DNA of 64,000 nt from Adiantum capillus-veneris. Lineage: Eukaryota > Streptophyta > Polypodiopsida > Polypodiales > Pteridaceae. Below, piece after piece: positions 29,691 through 41,301 of this stretch; the stretch's first letter is position 1; every line of letters starts with the position of its first letter. The stretch lies in assembly GCA_014529385.2 (NCBI GenBank), contig CM043946.1, positions 22,453,077-22,517,076 on the forward strand, given 5' to 3'. Under the pieces are notes generated by a model that ran no database searches, was not told the origin of the DNA, and saw only the letters and a program-made list of their open reading frames with translations. Both the position numbers and the translations under genes were made by a program.

Positions 29691-29835
29691 AGACTTACGT
29701 TAGATTAGATTTAGGTTTATTTAAGTTAGATTAGATTAGATTTAGGTTTATTTTTAGTTAGATTTACGTTAGATTAGATTTAGGTTTATTTTGAGTTTAA
29801 GATTAAATTAGATCTAGATTTATGTTCGATGGACT
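29690..29835 (+). repeat. TTAGATTTAGGTTTA minisatellite
   Basis: Three degenerate units built on GTTAGATTAGATTTAGGTTT. The TTTAGG core resembles the plant telomere unit TTTAGGG but lacks its third G and regular 7-bp spacing. Confidence 0.75.
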
Positions 29836-30121
29836 AGCTTTTTTTAGATTTAGAATAGATTTTAGTGCATTTCAATGAAGGTGCGCTCATGATGGTAAGC
29901 ATTCTATGAAAAACACTTGCTCATATGAAAAACACTAAAAAAGACTCCGTTTTCATACATGAGAAAATTTCCTGCGCTCACAGCCTCGACAGTCCATGCG
30001 GACCAGCAATTCCACCTGCATGTTCGACTGCTGCTACCATACAATAAGCCGTCATGATCAGCCAATGGAAGAGAAAATTGAGCCTACACAGAAATTAGTG
30101 ATGCAAGATGACGATTCCAAG

Positions 30122-30123
<2 letters not shown>
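29836..30123. other. No recognised feature
   Basis: AT-rich sequence with short frames only. Confidence 0.4.

Positions 30124-30219
<96 letters not shown>
30124..30219. repeat. (TC)n(CA)n microsatellite
   Basis: About 54 bp of TC followed by 42 bp of CA. The foreign block ends about 370 bp further on in a (GA)n at 30559-30588, where Copia sequence resumes. Confidence 0.95.
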
Positions 30220-30220
<1 letters not shown>

Positions 30221-30556
30221 ACAGCCCGTCAAATCTAGAGTAAGAATTAAGTGCTTTGAGCAGGCATCAGCTACATTGCAAGAATGGCGTACCTCCATGC
30301 TACAGACAAAGATCTACTGTGAAAAGATGTTAAGATGCTGTGAAATGCTACAACTAGAGAAGAGGCAAAGGGGTTTTGTCCACTACATGCACTATCATGT
30401 AGACGTGGGTGTGTAGATTTCTTGTACCCACAAATATAAGCATTGACCAATAAAGACGAGATTATAACCCGGTGGTTCTGATCTCTGTGCACCTCTAGAC
30501 CGATGTGTGCGGGGATTGGACATGACTAGAGAATGTGAGGTAGTTTACAGTATAAA

Positions 30557-30585
<29 letters not shown>

Positions 30586-30591
<6 letters not shown>

Positions 30592-31962
30592 GTGAGACCG
30601 ATCGCCATAAGGCTCGACTTGTTGCAAAGGGTTATGCACAACAAAAAGGCATAGATTATTAAGAAAATTTTGCTCCCACTTGTCATATGACTAATGTGCA
30701 TTTTCTATGTGCATTGGCAGCTCATTTTGGTTGTGATGTACATCAATCAGACATTGTTACTGCTTTCTTGAATGGTGACATATTTGAGGAAGTTTATGTA
30801 ACACAACCTCGCGGTTTTGTCAAGAAAGGACAAGAGGACAAAGTGTGCAGATGTAAGAATGATTTGTATAGGTTGAAGCAATCTCCTCGTGCTTGGTATG
30901 AGAAAGCTGACACTCATTTGGTCAAACAAGGCTTTCGTAATAGTCCAACAAAAAGCACATTGTATGTAAAGCGTGAGGGTGATGTACTTCTCATTGTGGT
31001 TCTTTATGTTGATGATTTGCTGATCATTGGACCAAATGAGAGACATATTGCTGAAGTTAAGGCTGATTTGAATGCTACTTTCAAGAGGAAAGATTTGGGG
31101 CTGTTGCATCATTACTTGGGAATACAGTTTAATCAGTGTGATGGTGGTATTGCCTTGTGTCAAAAAAGTTACATAGAGACATTGCTATGTAAGTTTGGAC
31201 TTGAGGATTGCAAACCTATTGCCACTCCCATGGACACAAGTTTGAAATTGAGTCTTCATGATGCTGGTGATCCTGCAGATGTCACTCTTTACCAAACTGC
31301 TATTGGATGCCTCATTTATGTATGCAAACACGAGGCCGGATCTTCAATTTGCAGTCTCACAGGTCAGCACATTTATGCATAGCCCAGGGTCTAAGCATTG
31401 GCAGGCTGTCAAGAGGATTTTCCGCTACCTTAGTGGCACTTTACATCTTGGCTTGTTTTATCCCAAGGGGGGATCATTGCCGCCAGACTTACATGCTTTT
31501 TCGGACTCAGATTGGGCTGGTTGTTTTGACACGCGAGTTCCAACAAGTGGTTTTTGTTTCATGCTTGGCAATTCATGTATATCATTGTTGAGCAAGAAGC
31601 AACCTACGATAGCCACTTCTAGTTGTGAGGTTGAGTACAGGGCAGTCTTCACAGCTACGGTTGAGTGTGTATGGCTCAGACGCCTTATGGATGATTTGGG
31701 TGTTGCATAGGACTCTGCCAACACTATCTACACTGACAATCAAAGCGCATTGGCAATTGTGAGGAACCCAGTTTTTCATGCTCGCACAAAGCACATTGAG
31801 GTGCATTACCACTATGTCAGGGAGAGGCTCTCAGTAGGAGAGATCAGCTTGACTTATGTGCCAACAAAGGACAACCTTGTAGATCTTTTCACAGAGGCAT
31901 TGTCTCGTGAGAAGCTCGAAGCTTTCCGCAAAGCTTTGGACTTACTCCCCTTTGTGGACTGA
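30586..31962 (+). pseudogene. Copia RT and RNase H (plus element)
   Basis: Resumes at a point matching DGEIDCHKARLVAKGYAQQK of the minus relative; about 480 bp between integrase and this point are missing relative to it. RT: VHQSDIVTAFLNGDIFEEVY, YRLKQSPRAWYEK, catalytic LYVDDLLIIG (about 31003-31032), HHYLGIQF. RNase H: FSDSDWAG, SSCEVEYRAVF, YTDNQSAL. It ends LLPFVD* at 31962, as in the relative. Lesions: GAA to TAA at 30661, a +1 A near 31326, CAG to TAG at 31708. Confidence 0.88.
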
Positions 31963-32038
31963 TCATGTCCTCAGGGCATGGCACTTCCCTTTACTCATGT
32001 GCCAGCTCTCGTTCACCGCATCACTCCAGGGGGGATTT

Positions 32039-32188
32039 TGTAACCATATACATGTGGTAGTGACGTGTGTGAACACACTAGGACCGCCGGGGCATTTTTT
32101 CCCTCTTTAGGAGGTGTTTTCCCCCGTGCATTGTATATACGCCCATCACTCTAGGGCTAACTATCTTTTCATTGCACACTAAGTAATT
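32039..32188 (+). repeat. 3' LTR of plus Copia, first part
   Basis: TGTAACCATATACATGTGG...CACTAAGTAAT, preceded by the purine tract GGGGGGATTT. Interrupted by the minus Copia at 32189. The last five bases (TAATT) are its target duplication. Confidence 0.9.
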
Positions 32189-32314
32189 TGTTGGAATTAG
32201 GGTTGCAGAGAAACACACACAGCTTGGAGAAGATGAAGGAAGCTCAAGGCACACAATAGAGAGTGTGTTACTTAGTGTGCAAATGGAAAGATAGATAGCC
32301 CTAGAGTGATGGGA
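32189..32314 (-). repeat. 3' LTR remnant of minus Copia
   Basis: The right part of the LTR only. At about 32314 it passes directly into the 3' untranslated region (CCATGCC, then the pol stop at 32347). In the plus element the corresponding stretch holds the PPT and LTR start, so these are deleted; ACTC at the junction may be the microhomology. Confidence 0.85.
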
Positions 32315-32346
32315 GTAAAGGGTAGTGCCATGCCTTGAGGACATGA

Positions 32347-35300
32347 TCAGTCCACAAAGGGGAGTAAGCCCAAAGCTTTGCGGAAAGCTTCAAGCTTCTC
32401 ACGAGACAATGCCTTTGTGAAAAGATCTGCAAGGTTGTCCTGTGTTGGCACATACGCCAAGCTGATCTCTCCTACTGAGAGACTCTCCCTGACATTGTGG
32501 TAATGCACCTCAATGTGCTTTGTGCGAGCATGAAAAATTGGGTTCCTCGCAACTACCAATGCGCTCTGACTGTCAGTGTAGATAGTGTTGGCAGTGTCCT
32601 GTCCAACACCCAAATCAGCCATAAGGCATCTGAGCCATACACACTCAACCGTAGCTGTGAAGACTGCCCTGTACTCAGCCTCACAACTCGAAGTGGCGAG
32701 AGTAGGTTGCTTCTTGCTCAACCATGATATACATGAACTGCCAAGCATGAAACAAAAACCACTCGTGGACACTCGCGTGTCAAAACAACCAGCCCAATCT
32801 GAGTCCGAAAAAGCATGTAAGTCTGGTGGCAATGATCCCCCCTTGGGATAAAACAAGCCAAGATGTAAAGTTCCACTAAGGTAGTGGAAAATCCTCTTGA
32901 CAGCCTACCAATGCTTAGACCCTGGGCTATGCATAAATCTGCTGACTTGTGAGACTGCAAACTGAATATCGGGCCTCGTGTTGCATACATAAATGAGGCA
33001 GCCAACAACAGTTTGGTAAAGAGTGACATCAGCACGATCGCCAGCATCATGTAGACTCAACTTCAAACCTGTTTCCATGGGAGTGGCAATAGGTTTGCAA
33101 TCCTCAAGTCCAAACTTACATAGCAATGTCTCTATGTAACTTTTCTGACACAAGGCAATACCACCATCACACTGATTAAACTGTATACCCAAGTAATGAT
33201 GCAACAGCCCCAAATCTTTCCTCTTGAAAGTAGCATTCAAATCAGCCTTAACTTCAGCAATATGTCTCTCATTTGGTCCAATGATCAGCAAATCATCAAC
33301 ATAAAGAACCACAATGAGAAGTACATCACCCTCACGCTTTACATACAATGTGCTTTCTGTTGGACTATTACGAAAGCCTCGTTTAACCAAATGAGTGTCA
33401 GCTTTCTCATACCAAGCACAAGGAGATTGCTTCAACCCATACAAAGCCTTCTTACATCTGCACACTTTGTTCTCTTGTCCTTTTATGACAAAACCGCTAG
33501 GCTGCGTTACATAAACTTCCTCAAATATGTCACCATTCAAGAAAGCAGTAACAATGTCTGATTGATGTACATCCCAACCAAAATGAGCTGCCAATGCACA
33601 TAGAAAACGTACAGTAGTCATACGACAAGTGGGAGCAAAAGTCTCTTCATAATCTATGCCTTTTTGCTGTGCATAACCTTTTGCAACAAGTCGAGCCTTA
33701 TGGCAATCGATCTCACCATCCGACTTGTGTTTCAACTTGTAAACCCATTTCGTACCAATGGCCTTTTTGCCAGGAGGCAAATCACATAAAGTCCATGTGT
33801 CATTTTCTAACAAGTGCATCATATTCTGATTGCATGGCAGCCATCCAATTTTTTGAATTCTGTGCTTCATCAAAAGACAGAGGCTCCTCAACATCATGTA
33901 AGCTAGACACACCCAAAGCATAACAATCTGATCTATAAGATGCATGGCGACAGCCTGAACGAGTACGACTAGACAAAGGTGCATCCAATTTACTGTCATG
34001 CAAAGTGTGCACCATCCATTTTGGCATAAACCTAGCCTGCTCATTTTCAGCCCTTTCTTCATTAAGTACATCATGTACATCTGCATCAATAATAGGCTGA
34101 TCTAAAACATTTTCAGAAACCCCCATAGGCTGTACATTTGCCTAATTGGAACTTACATTCGTATTTCCACCACTGAAAAGAGGCAAAAAAGTGTCATAAA
34201 TGTCCTGTGAGCTTACATTACTGTCTCTAGTACATGACAGCAAGGGCTGAACAGAATCTTCCACAAACACTACATCCCGAGAAACCAGAATACGTTTTGT
34301 TTGCGGATGATACAACCTGTAACCTTTGCTTTCAGCACTATAACCAACAAAAATACATTTGACAGCCTTATCATCCAATTTTCTGCGCTGCACTTGTGGC
34401 ACCAAAGCATATGCCAGACAGCCAAAAACACGCATGTGCTCAATAGAAGGCTTTCTATCATGCCATGCTTCATATGGAGTAATAGACTGCAAAGCTTTCG
34501 TAGGACACCTGTTAAGTACATAAGTGGCACACATGATGGCCTCAAGCCAAAAAGAATGCGGCAACGCTTGACTTGTGACCATACATCGTGCCATCTCCGT
34601 CAGTGACCTGTTTTTCCTCTCAGCAACACCATTTTGCTGAGGTGTATAAGGCACTGTACATTGGTGTTTTATCCCACGACTAGCCAGAAATGCATTAAAT
34701 TCATGAGACATATACTCCCCCCCTCGATCGCAACGGAGGGTGCCCATAGTAGATTTCGAGACATTTTCAGCCATAGCCAGAAATTGTTTGAAGCACATAA
34801 AAACTTCGGACTTCGCTTTAAGTGGAAATACCCATGTATGCCTGGAGTAATCATCAATGAAAGTCACGAAGTACAGGTAATTGCCCAAGGACGGAGTTTG
34901 CATGGGCCCACAAACATCACTATGCACAAGCTGCAACCTGCATGTGGCCCGAACTGAACCATCCTTTGGAAACTTAGAACGCTGCATTTTACCCAAAATA
35001 CAGCCTTCACAAACATATTTGACAGGTGCTTCAAGAGGTGGCAAAGAAGCAACCATATCAGATTTCTGTAAACGCAGCAAACTGGCAAAATTCAGATGAC
35101 CAAAACGTGCATGCCAAAGTTTTGCATCTGAAATAGCCCTTGAATCGGCAACTTCATTTGCAAAATTTTGTCCACACTTGTCATACAAAGTGAGCTTATA
35201 CAGCCCACGGCACAAAAGCCCAGATACAACAATTTCATCACCAAAACTAAGATCATGAATTGTACATCTGTCATCCACAAATTTGACTACAAGTCCAAGT

Positions 35301-35740
35301 CAAGTGCGGATACAGACAAGAGATTCTTCTTGATCCCAGGTACATAAAGTGCATCAACAAGTGTGAAGGAACTGCCATTTGCAGCAGTAAGCACAATCTT
35401 TCCAACTCCCTGAACCGGATAAGAGGCATTGTTGGCACAAGTGATAGAATTCCCATGAGGGATAGACTCGAGAGAGGTAAACAATTCACGATGTGAGGTA
35501 ATGTGCTTTGTAGCACCACCGTCGAAATACCACACATGTGAATCTGCAGCAACTGACAAGCATGCATTATGGACAGCAGGATTGTAAGTGCACTCTGCGC
35601 TAAAAGCCCATTCTGCATCAACATCAGCATTACAGTCTCCTTTCACAGAAGACTCAACAATGGCTGCATTTGTAGTGGAACCAGCATTTGCAGTGGAACC
35701 ACCCTCTTTCTTCTTAGCCTGTTTGGCCTTCAACTTAGGA
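32347..35740 (-). pseudogene. Copia pol: protease, integrase, RT, RNase H (minus element)
   Basis: From 35740 leftwards. Protease VWYFDGGATKHITSH has Gly where the relative has the usual Ser of DSGA. GAG-pre-integrase LWHARFGHLNFASLLRLQK. Integrase core LVHSDVCGPM, TLRCDRGGEYMSHEF, NGVAERKNRSL; then CLAYALVPQVQRRKLDDKAV. RT: AIGTKWVYKLKHKSDGEI, LYGLKQSPCAWYEK, LYVDDLLIIGPN. RNase H: FSDSDWAG, SSCEAEYRAVF, YTDSQSAL, ending LLPFVD*. Breaks: a frameshift after SVSALDLDL near 35287, a stop after NTNVSSN at 34142, a frame change near 33800-34090, and TGG to TAG at about 32905. A 378-codon integrase stretch (34142-35278) and a 300-odd-codon RT stretch stay open. Confidence 0.9.
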
Positions 35741-36626
35741 CACGAGTTGATCAAGTGATCATTAGCTTTACAATAATGGCAACGCATCTTCTTTTTGCCC
35801 TTATCACCAGAATTGCCCGACGAATTGCTGCCAGCAGAAGCATTAGGAATAGATTTTTTTCCACTCGCAGCAGAACCATAAGAAGTGGCTGCATTACTCT
35901 TACCACCCTTTCTTTGAGAAGCAATAAAAGCCTGTTCAACTGCACGCTGCCTAGTCCTGTTTTTTCTAGAAAGTGACTCTTGCAACAGCAATGTGCATAA
36001 TGCATCAAACTTGACAACTTCATGATTTCCTTGGGTCATCAGTCTCCAAGTACTAGCAAAAGTCTAGTAGGAAGCTGGTAAGGCATCAAGAACAGTCTGC
36101 ACAAGGGAACTGTCTGAAATGATTTCACCTACAGAAATAAGTTGCTCATTGATATCCTTGACACTAGCAAGGAAAGTGTCCATATCATCTTCCTCATGCA
36201 TAATCTTCGACTCCAGCTCTTTACGCAGCAAAGCAATTTTAGCCTCATTGCGGCTTGCATAAAGACCTGCTAGAATATCCCAAGCCTGTTTTGTAGATTT
36301 TGCTGAACGGATGTGAGGATCAATGGTGCGCTTCACAGACAACGCAATCAATGCATGAGCCTGCGCATCCTTAACAACCCAACGAGCTTGTTTTGCCGTG
36401 GGCAAAACAACTCTAACAGCTGCAATCCTTGCAACAAGACCTGCAACATCTCAACATCGCCTACATCCTCAGAACTAGGACGTACAACAATGCCCTGCAC
36501 AATGTTCTATACACTCTTTGACACAAGAACATGTTGCATCATATAAGCCCACATAGGGTAGTTGTCCCCATCCAACCTGTCCTCAGCAAACATCTTGAAC
36601 ACATTTGTGTTGTTGTTGTCAGCCAT
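35741..36626 (-). pseudogene. Copia gag (minus element)
   Basis: Starts at ATG 36626 (MADNNNTNVFKMF), parallel to 22126 of the relative. Capsid motifs EEDDMDTFLASVKDINEQL and LVQTVLDALPASY. The knuckle CHYCKANDHLINSC is intact, unlike the relative's. A frameshift near 36440 and a TAG at about 36064 (after LPASY) interrupt it. The linker GSAASGKKSIPNASAGSN is Ser/Asn/Gly-rich. Confidence 0.88.
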
Positions 36627-36672
36627 GGTAAATGCTGCACCTGATGTGAAAACTACCCGAAAATAGGAGAAA

Positions 36673-36870
36673 CGGAGCGGGAACAACCTGTGCTATATAG
36701 CACAAACCGTAGAAGACTATAAGGCACCTGTTATGCAGTACTGCCTATAGTGGAAACCTGTTATGCAGTACTGCCTATAGTGGAAACGGAGCGGGAACAA
36801 CCTGTGCTATATAGCACAAACCGTAGAAGACTATAAGGCACCTGTTATGCAGTACTGCCTATAGTGGAAA
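36673..36870 (-). repeat. Tandem duplication in Copia leader (84+30+84 bp)
   Basis: An 84-bp unit (36673-36756) and its copy (36787-36870), with the last 30 bp of the unit repeated alone between them (36757-36786). The copies appear identical. Each unit contains the palindromic TGCTATATAGCA. The related plus element has only one equivalent segment. Confidence 0.92.
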
Positions 36871-37036
36871 CGGAGGCCGAAATGGGCCCAAATCAAAATT
36901 CTGAGCAGACCCAACTCTTCGAGCTTTCCCAAAATATTTGTCGACCTGCGAACGCTTGCCAAAGCTCACTGAAATCGGAGAAAGTTAGCAGGCGTGTGCT
37001 GGAGCAGCTGCGACTAAGCCCGGGAGGACGTGACTT

Positions 37037-37048
37037 GCTCTAATACCA
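37037..37048 (-). other. Primer-binding site of minus Copia
   Basis: TGGTATTAGAGC on the minus strand, two bases after the LTR; one mismatch to the plus element's site. Confidence 0.8.
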
Positions 37049-37050
37049 AT

Positions 37051-37278
37051 TGTTGGAATTAGGGTTGCAGAGAAACACACACAGCTTGGAGAAGACGAAG
37101 GAAGCTCAAGGCACACAATAGAGAGTGTGTTACTTAGTGTGCAAATGGAAAGATAGATAGCCCTAGAGTGATGGGCGTATATACAATGCACAGGGGAAAA
37201 AACCTCCTAAAGCGGGAAAAAATGCCCCGGCGGTCCTAGTGTGTTCACACACATCACTACCAGATGTATATGGTAACA
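37051..37278 (-). repeat. 5' LTR of minus Copia
   Basis: 228 bp, TGTTACCATATACATCTGG...CCCTAATTCCAACA on the minus strand. Confidence 0.92.
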
Positions 37279-37283
37279 TAATA

Positions 37284-37360
37284 CACTCTCCGTTGTGTGC
37301 CTTGAGCTTCCTTCGTCTTCTCCAAGCTGTGTGTGTTTTCCTGCAACCCTAATTCCAACA
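37284..37360 (+). repeat. 3' LTR of plus Copia, second part
   Basis: ACACTCTCCGTTGTGTGCC...AATTCCAACA, continuing 32188; followed by target duplication TTGTA. Confidence 0.9.
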
Positions 37361-37560
37361 TTGTAGGATATGCATAGCAGAAGTAGAGAGTAAGGAGCAT
37401 TACATATGTAGATGCCCATATTATAAGATCATAGGCATTCCATGCTTGAAGAGCTAATGGAGTCAAAAGATTAGAGACAATTGAGCCGCTTCCTACCTTG
37501 ATCCTTCCTAGTTGGCCCAAGTTGGCCCTACTTCTATCTTGATATAGTTGACACTTTTCA
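37361..37560 (+). repeat. Dispersed repeat copy A, segment 4
   Basis: Continues 21551: GGATATG-A...AGTAGAGAGTAAGGAGCATTA, GGCATTCCATGC, CTTGATATAGTTGACACTTTT, matching 52263-52477. Confidence 0.85.
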
Positions 37561-38185
37561 TCATGCATGCAAATTAGAAAAATAGAGACATAAGCCCTCG
37601 GCTACAAGGAAGGCCTAAATAGTTTGAGCCCTGATACGGTAAGTGCCTTGCACAATCTATATTGGAATGGATACATCACAATTTGACGTTGCTACTTAAA
37701 ATGTGAGCTTATATCCCAATATTGCCAATCCCCCAAATATGTGTGTTTTGTCCTTGATCCTAAGTCAATGAGCAGTACCTTGGCGGCACAGGGTAGAAGC
37801 CTTGCTGCTCGTTATGGCCTTTAAAGCCCTTTTCTTTGCAAAGCAAAACATCTTTCCAAATTAAAGGTTAAAAACACCAAAAAACTTGAAATTGTTGAAC
37901 CTTGTCATCCATTGTGACTAGTTGTCTCAAAATCTGGACAGAATGTGCAGTCTAGGCAATGGAGTAAGAAGTAACAATAATAACTGGATATGGCTCATAG
38001 TCATGGGTTCTGGTAAAAATAGAGCTCATTGTATGTAAGCCACTTGGCTTGGTACCCCTTGAATAACCAGCTAGATACAATTGCAAACCCCCTCGAAGTC
38101 CATATGCTAATGGATATCTCAAACTGAGGAAGCTACTATGTCATACCTATAAGATAAGAAATTGCTTCCGATAATTGCTTTTGCG
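37561..38185. other. No recognised feature
   Basis: Only short frames. No terminal repeats or domains seen. Confidence 0.4.
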
Positions 38186-38395
38186 CCCAATCTAAGGCCT
38201 ATATGAAACCTAATTCTCCACTTAGCCATATGCCTCCTTTCTAGGCAACCCCCGAGCTCAGTTTCATACTGGCCCATGGCTTTACAAGCAGCTCCCAGTG
38301 TGTGTCACTATTAGTTTGTCTTGTTGCATGGACTTGTCCCAGAGGTGTCTTTTTCCATTCTTTCAAGTTGGCCTTAGCTCAAATTTGATGTGAAC
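38186..38395 (+). repeat. Dispersed repeat, about 190 bp (copy 1 of 2)
   Basis: Matches 50670-50862: CCAATCTAA-GCCTA, ATGAAACCTAA-TCTCCAC, AGGCAACCCCCGAG, GCTTGTTGCATGG-CTTGTCCCA, GGTGTCTTTTTCC. Spaced 12.5 kb from its partner in direct orientation. Confidence 0.75.
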
Positions 38396-38812
38396 AATCG
38401 ATCCCAAATGACATTTCTGAAACAATGAACTCTCGCTAAGTTTCTGGTTGTTTTTAGCATTTTTCGAGTATTTTTTGGGTAATTTTAACTTTGTTGCATT
38501 TGTGTATATTTTCACCTATCCCGCTTCCGTGACCACCGGACTCCGCTCAACCTCGCTGCATCCACGTTTGCACTTACCTTGTCCCGCACTCGTTGCCCTC
38601 GTGCAAACACTTTCTAACCAGTCTCCACTCCTTGACCTCGTGTGACCCAACCCCTACACACACACACAAACACACAAATAAAACAAAAGCAAAACAAATA
38701 AAAGAAAAAAAGACAAAAGACTTAAAAAAGAAAAGACAAGAAAGTCAACACACAAAGAAACAAACATACAGACACACATACACAAACACATACACGTTTT
38801 CTCTCTCTCGCG

Positions 38813-38844
<32 letters not shown>

Positions 38845-39501
38845 AAAAAACTCAATTTTTTTTCTTTTTTTTTCTTTTCTTTGTCTTGTTTCTCTTCATT
38901 ACATTGCACATGCATCAAACATCCCCACACGCCCCGTTCACATGCATTTAAACATGAATAGACGCATTTAGAGCCCTGAGAGTCAAATTCATCCGAAATT
39001 GTCCGATTTTGTTGATTTGAGCCGTTTTTAGCATATTCGAGCCAGATCACACACACAGACCTTGTTTGACACGGATTTTTATTTTGGGTCTACAATTTTC
39101 CAAATTACACGCTTTAGAGCTGTTTCACGCGTAATATTGCATTTTGGCTCGATTTCATCGCAGAGTCCCACGATTGACCATATTTAACCTCGACTTACTA
39201 TAGAGATTCGTTGTGGCCTTGATATTGACCAAATTTATCTAGTTAGAGTCTGTTCACATGCGAGAACTTGATTTGGACGCTTTTGGCTATTCTTAGCACA
39301 CCGACGCGCGATTAGAGCTCGATTTGGTTACTAGACCTACATTTGGCTACGACTTTGATCGAGTGACCGATTTTAGAGCTATATTACACACATAGATCCC
39401 GATTACATTTGGATTCATTGCCAGATTACGCCTTGCACCTAGTGCATTGATTTATTGCCCCCTAGCAACAGATTTGACCTAGACTGCTAGCTTTGGCAGT
39501 C
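38396..39501. other. Non-coding, with degenerate repeated motifs
   Basis: Includes A-rich and (CA)n tracts (38655-38842) and, from 39100 to 39420, loosely repeated TTAGAGCT...ATTTTGG/CGATTTGG phrases about 60 bp apart. It may be the leader of the plus-strand element that follows; no LTR or PBS was found. Confidence 0.4.
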
Positions 39502-40846
39502 ATGGATCTTGAGGCCATATTTGATCGATTATTATGGATCCATGGCGAGTTAGATGAATTAATTGTGTACATCCATGTAGATACCCATCAATGGTATATC
39601 CAGATTCAACCCACAGATAGCCAGGCCCCAGATTCAGATGCTTAGAGCCCGGGCACATGCCACATTGCCAGGTCATCTTCTTGATGATGTTGGTACAATA
39701 TATAAACACTTGACGGAGGATAGTTCGGAGCATATCACTTTAGCCCATGTTGAGGATTGCAGAGACACACTTGAGCCACCACAGACTGCATCATTGCGAA
39801 TGTGTGACACTGGACCCATATATGTGGATGAGGATAGGAGGTTTTACATGAGAGAGCTTGCTAGCTCTGGAAAGTATCCCTTCTATGATACAATGATTGT
39901 GATCCCCCCAGGTTCCTTCCGAGGTACCTATAAAAGTGTCCATGATGATTCTACATTTGTATTACTATGTGGACTACGATATTCTCCTTCACGGCTTAGT
40001 GATACTGAGCATACAATAGATATGATGACTATGCAGCCTACAGGACTTCGATCCCCTCCAGGATTTCCACCCCACCACCATCTAGGAGACTGACCTCAGC
40101 AGAGATAATAGCAGAGACTAGGGCAGATATGGAGCGTAGGATACAGAGCCATACTAGTGCACAACCAGAGCTACGAGCCACATAGACATCTACACCTTAG
40201 ATTTTGATTGTTCCTACTATTAGCACACATGCTAGAGAGGTTGTAGACATGGTACCACCTTCCACATTGCCAGCCATGAGCACATCAGATACTGAGCTTT
40301 CTAGCTCACATGCACCAGATTTACCGAGGATTGCTAGATCACCTAGAGCCACCATGCAGGCACGAGCCGAGCCTAGGGTTGACACTCCGAGTATTAAGGA
40401 CCGAGATGAGATTGTGCTACATTTTGTAGGCCATAGAGGAGCCAGGCCTTAGTTTCTTGACCATGATGGACATTCCTATACCAGAGGTACCTTCTCAGAG
40501 ACATAGACCCTTATATACGGCGGATAGCCAGAGTTTAGAGGAGACATTTTGGTACGATTGAGTTCGTTACCGATGAACTCAAGGGCACATACATGTTCTT
40601 GCCAACCAACCCATATGATTCTATTGACAGAGAACATCCCGATGATTGTTTAGATACCCATGTACATCCTAGGATAGTGCAGTTACGTAGGTTGGAGCAC
40701 ACATTGACTTACTTTGATGCTTGTGGACGTAGATACAGATATGAGCAGACGAGATGGAATATTGAGCCAGCCAAGAGCGTTATGGCATATCTTATTGGAG
40801 ATCTTCATGATAGCATTTATATGGACCCATTGGGTGAGATTTACAT
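39502..40846 (+). pseudogene. Unrecognised retroelement-like protein, left part
   Basis: A frame beginning MDLEAIFDRLLWIHGELDEL at 39502 stops at 39643, then continues one frame over (LRARAHATLPGHLLDDVGTI...). It contains CDTGPIYVDEDRRFYMRELA, IVIPPGSFRGTYKSVHDD and, after more frame changes, DELKGTYMFLPTNPYDSIDR and RRYRYEQTRWNIEPAKSVM, with a Pro/Ser/Arg-rich hinge between (about 40050-40450). It is cut at 40846 by the truncated LTR of the inverted element. I know no family for it. Location upstream of a PPT and 3' LTR on the same strand (49859) suggests a Gypsy gag or extra ORF. Confidence 0.45.
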
Positions 40847-41263
40847 CACTAATTACATTGAAATTGGCTTTCCCAATCATCACATCCCAACCAAGGTACT
40901 CTAATCACATCACACACAAGTGGCATTGAGCTTAAGGCTCTCACACACTTAAGCACACAATTAGACACAAACTCTAATGACATGACCAAGAGTGCACACA
41001 CCCTATACTAATCAAAAGAATTAGAGAAGTAATCAACTAATTGAAATACCTATGGGAGAAGAGAGTTAAGATCAAAGCAAGAAGTACTTACCTCTCTCAA
41101 ATCTAGAATAGTGAAAGTGTAAAACTACTTCATGACATAATGAAATGTAGAGAAGATAAGACTAATGAGTAAAATATGGATTAGATTAATAAAACTTCTC
41201 TAATTACAATGGATTAGTACTAGCCTCTTAAGCATGGGCATTAAGCTCAAGGCTAGGCCATCC

Positions 41264-41301
<38 letters not shown>

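Larger units (their letters stand above)
32189..37278 (-). mobile_element. Copia retrotransposon (minus), nested in the LTR of its relative
   Basis: Same family as the plus Copia. Target duplication TAATT (32184-32188) and TAATA (37279-37283), one mismatch; the host LTR joins up as GTAATACACTC when it is removed. It keeps gag, protease, integrase, RT and RNase H in order. The 5' LTR (37051-37278) is complete and the 3' LTR is reduced to about 126 bp with the PPT and U3 deleted. It is the more intact of the two copies but still has stops and frameshifts. Confidence 0.92.
21552..37360 (+). mobile_element. Copia retrotransposon (plus) carrying two later insertions
   Basis: LTRs begin TG(T/A)(T/A)ACCATATACATG and end CCCTAATTCCAACA. 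A perfect 5-bp target duplication TTGTA flanks the whole unit (21547-21551, 37361-37365), and copy B shows the uninterrupted site. Order: 5' LTR, PBS, gag, protease, integrase, a 6.1 kb foreign block (24507-30585), RT, RNase H, PPT-like GGGGGG, then a 3' LTR split by an inverted relative (32189-37278). Without inserts it would be about 4.6 kb. The LTRs differ at roughly 11 of 210 positions plus indels, so it is older than the gag-only Copia at 1447. All frames are broken. Confidence 0.9.
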
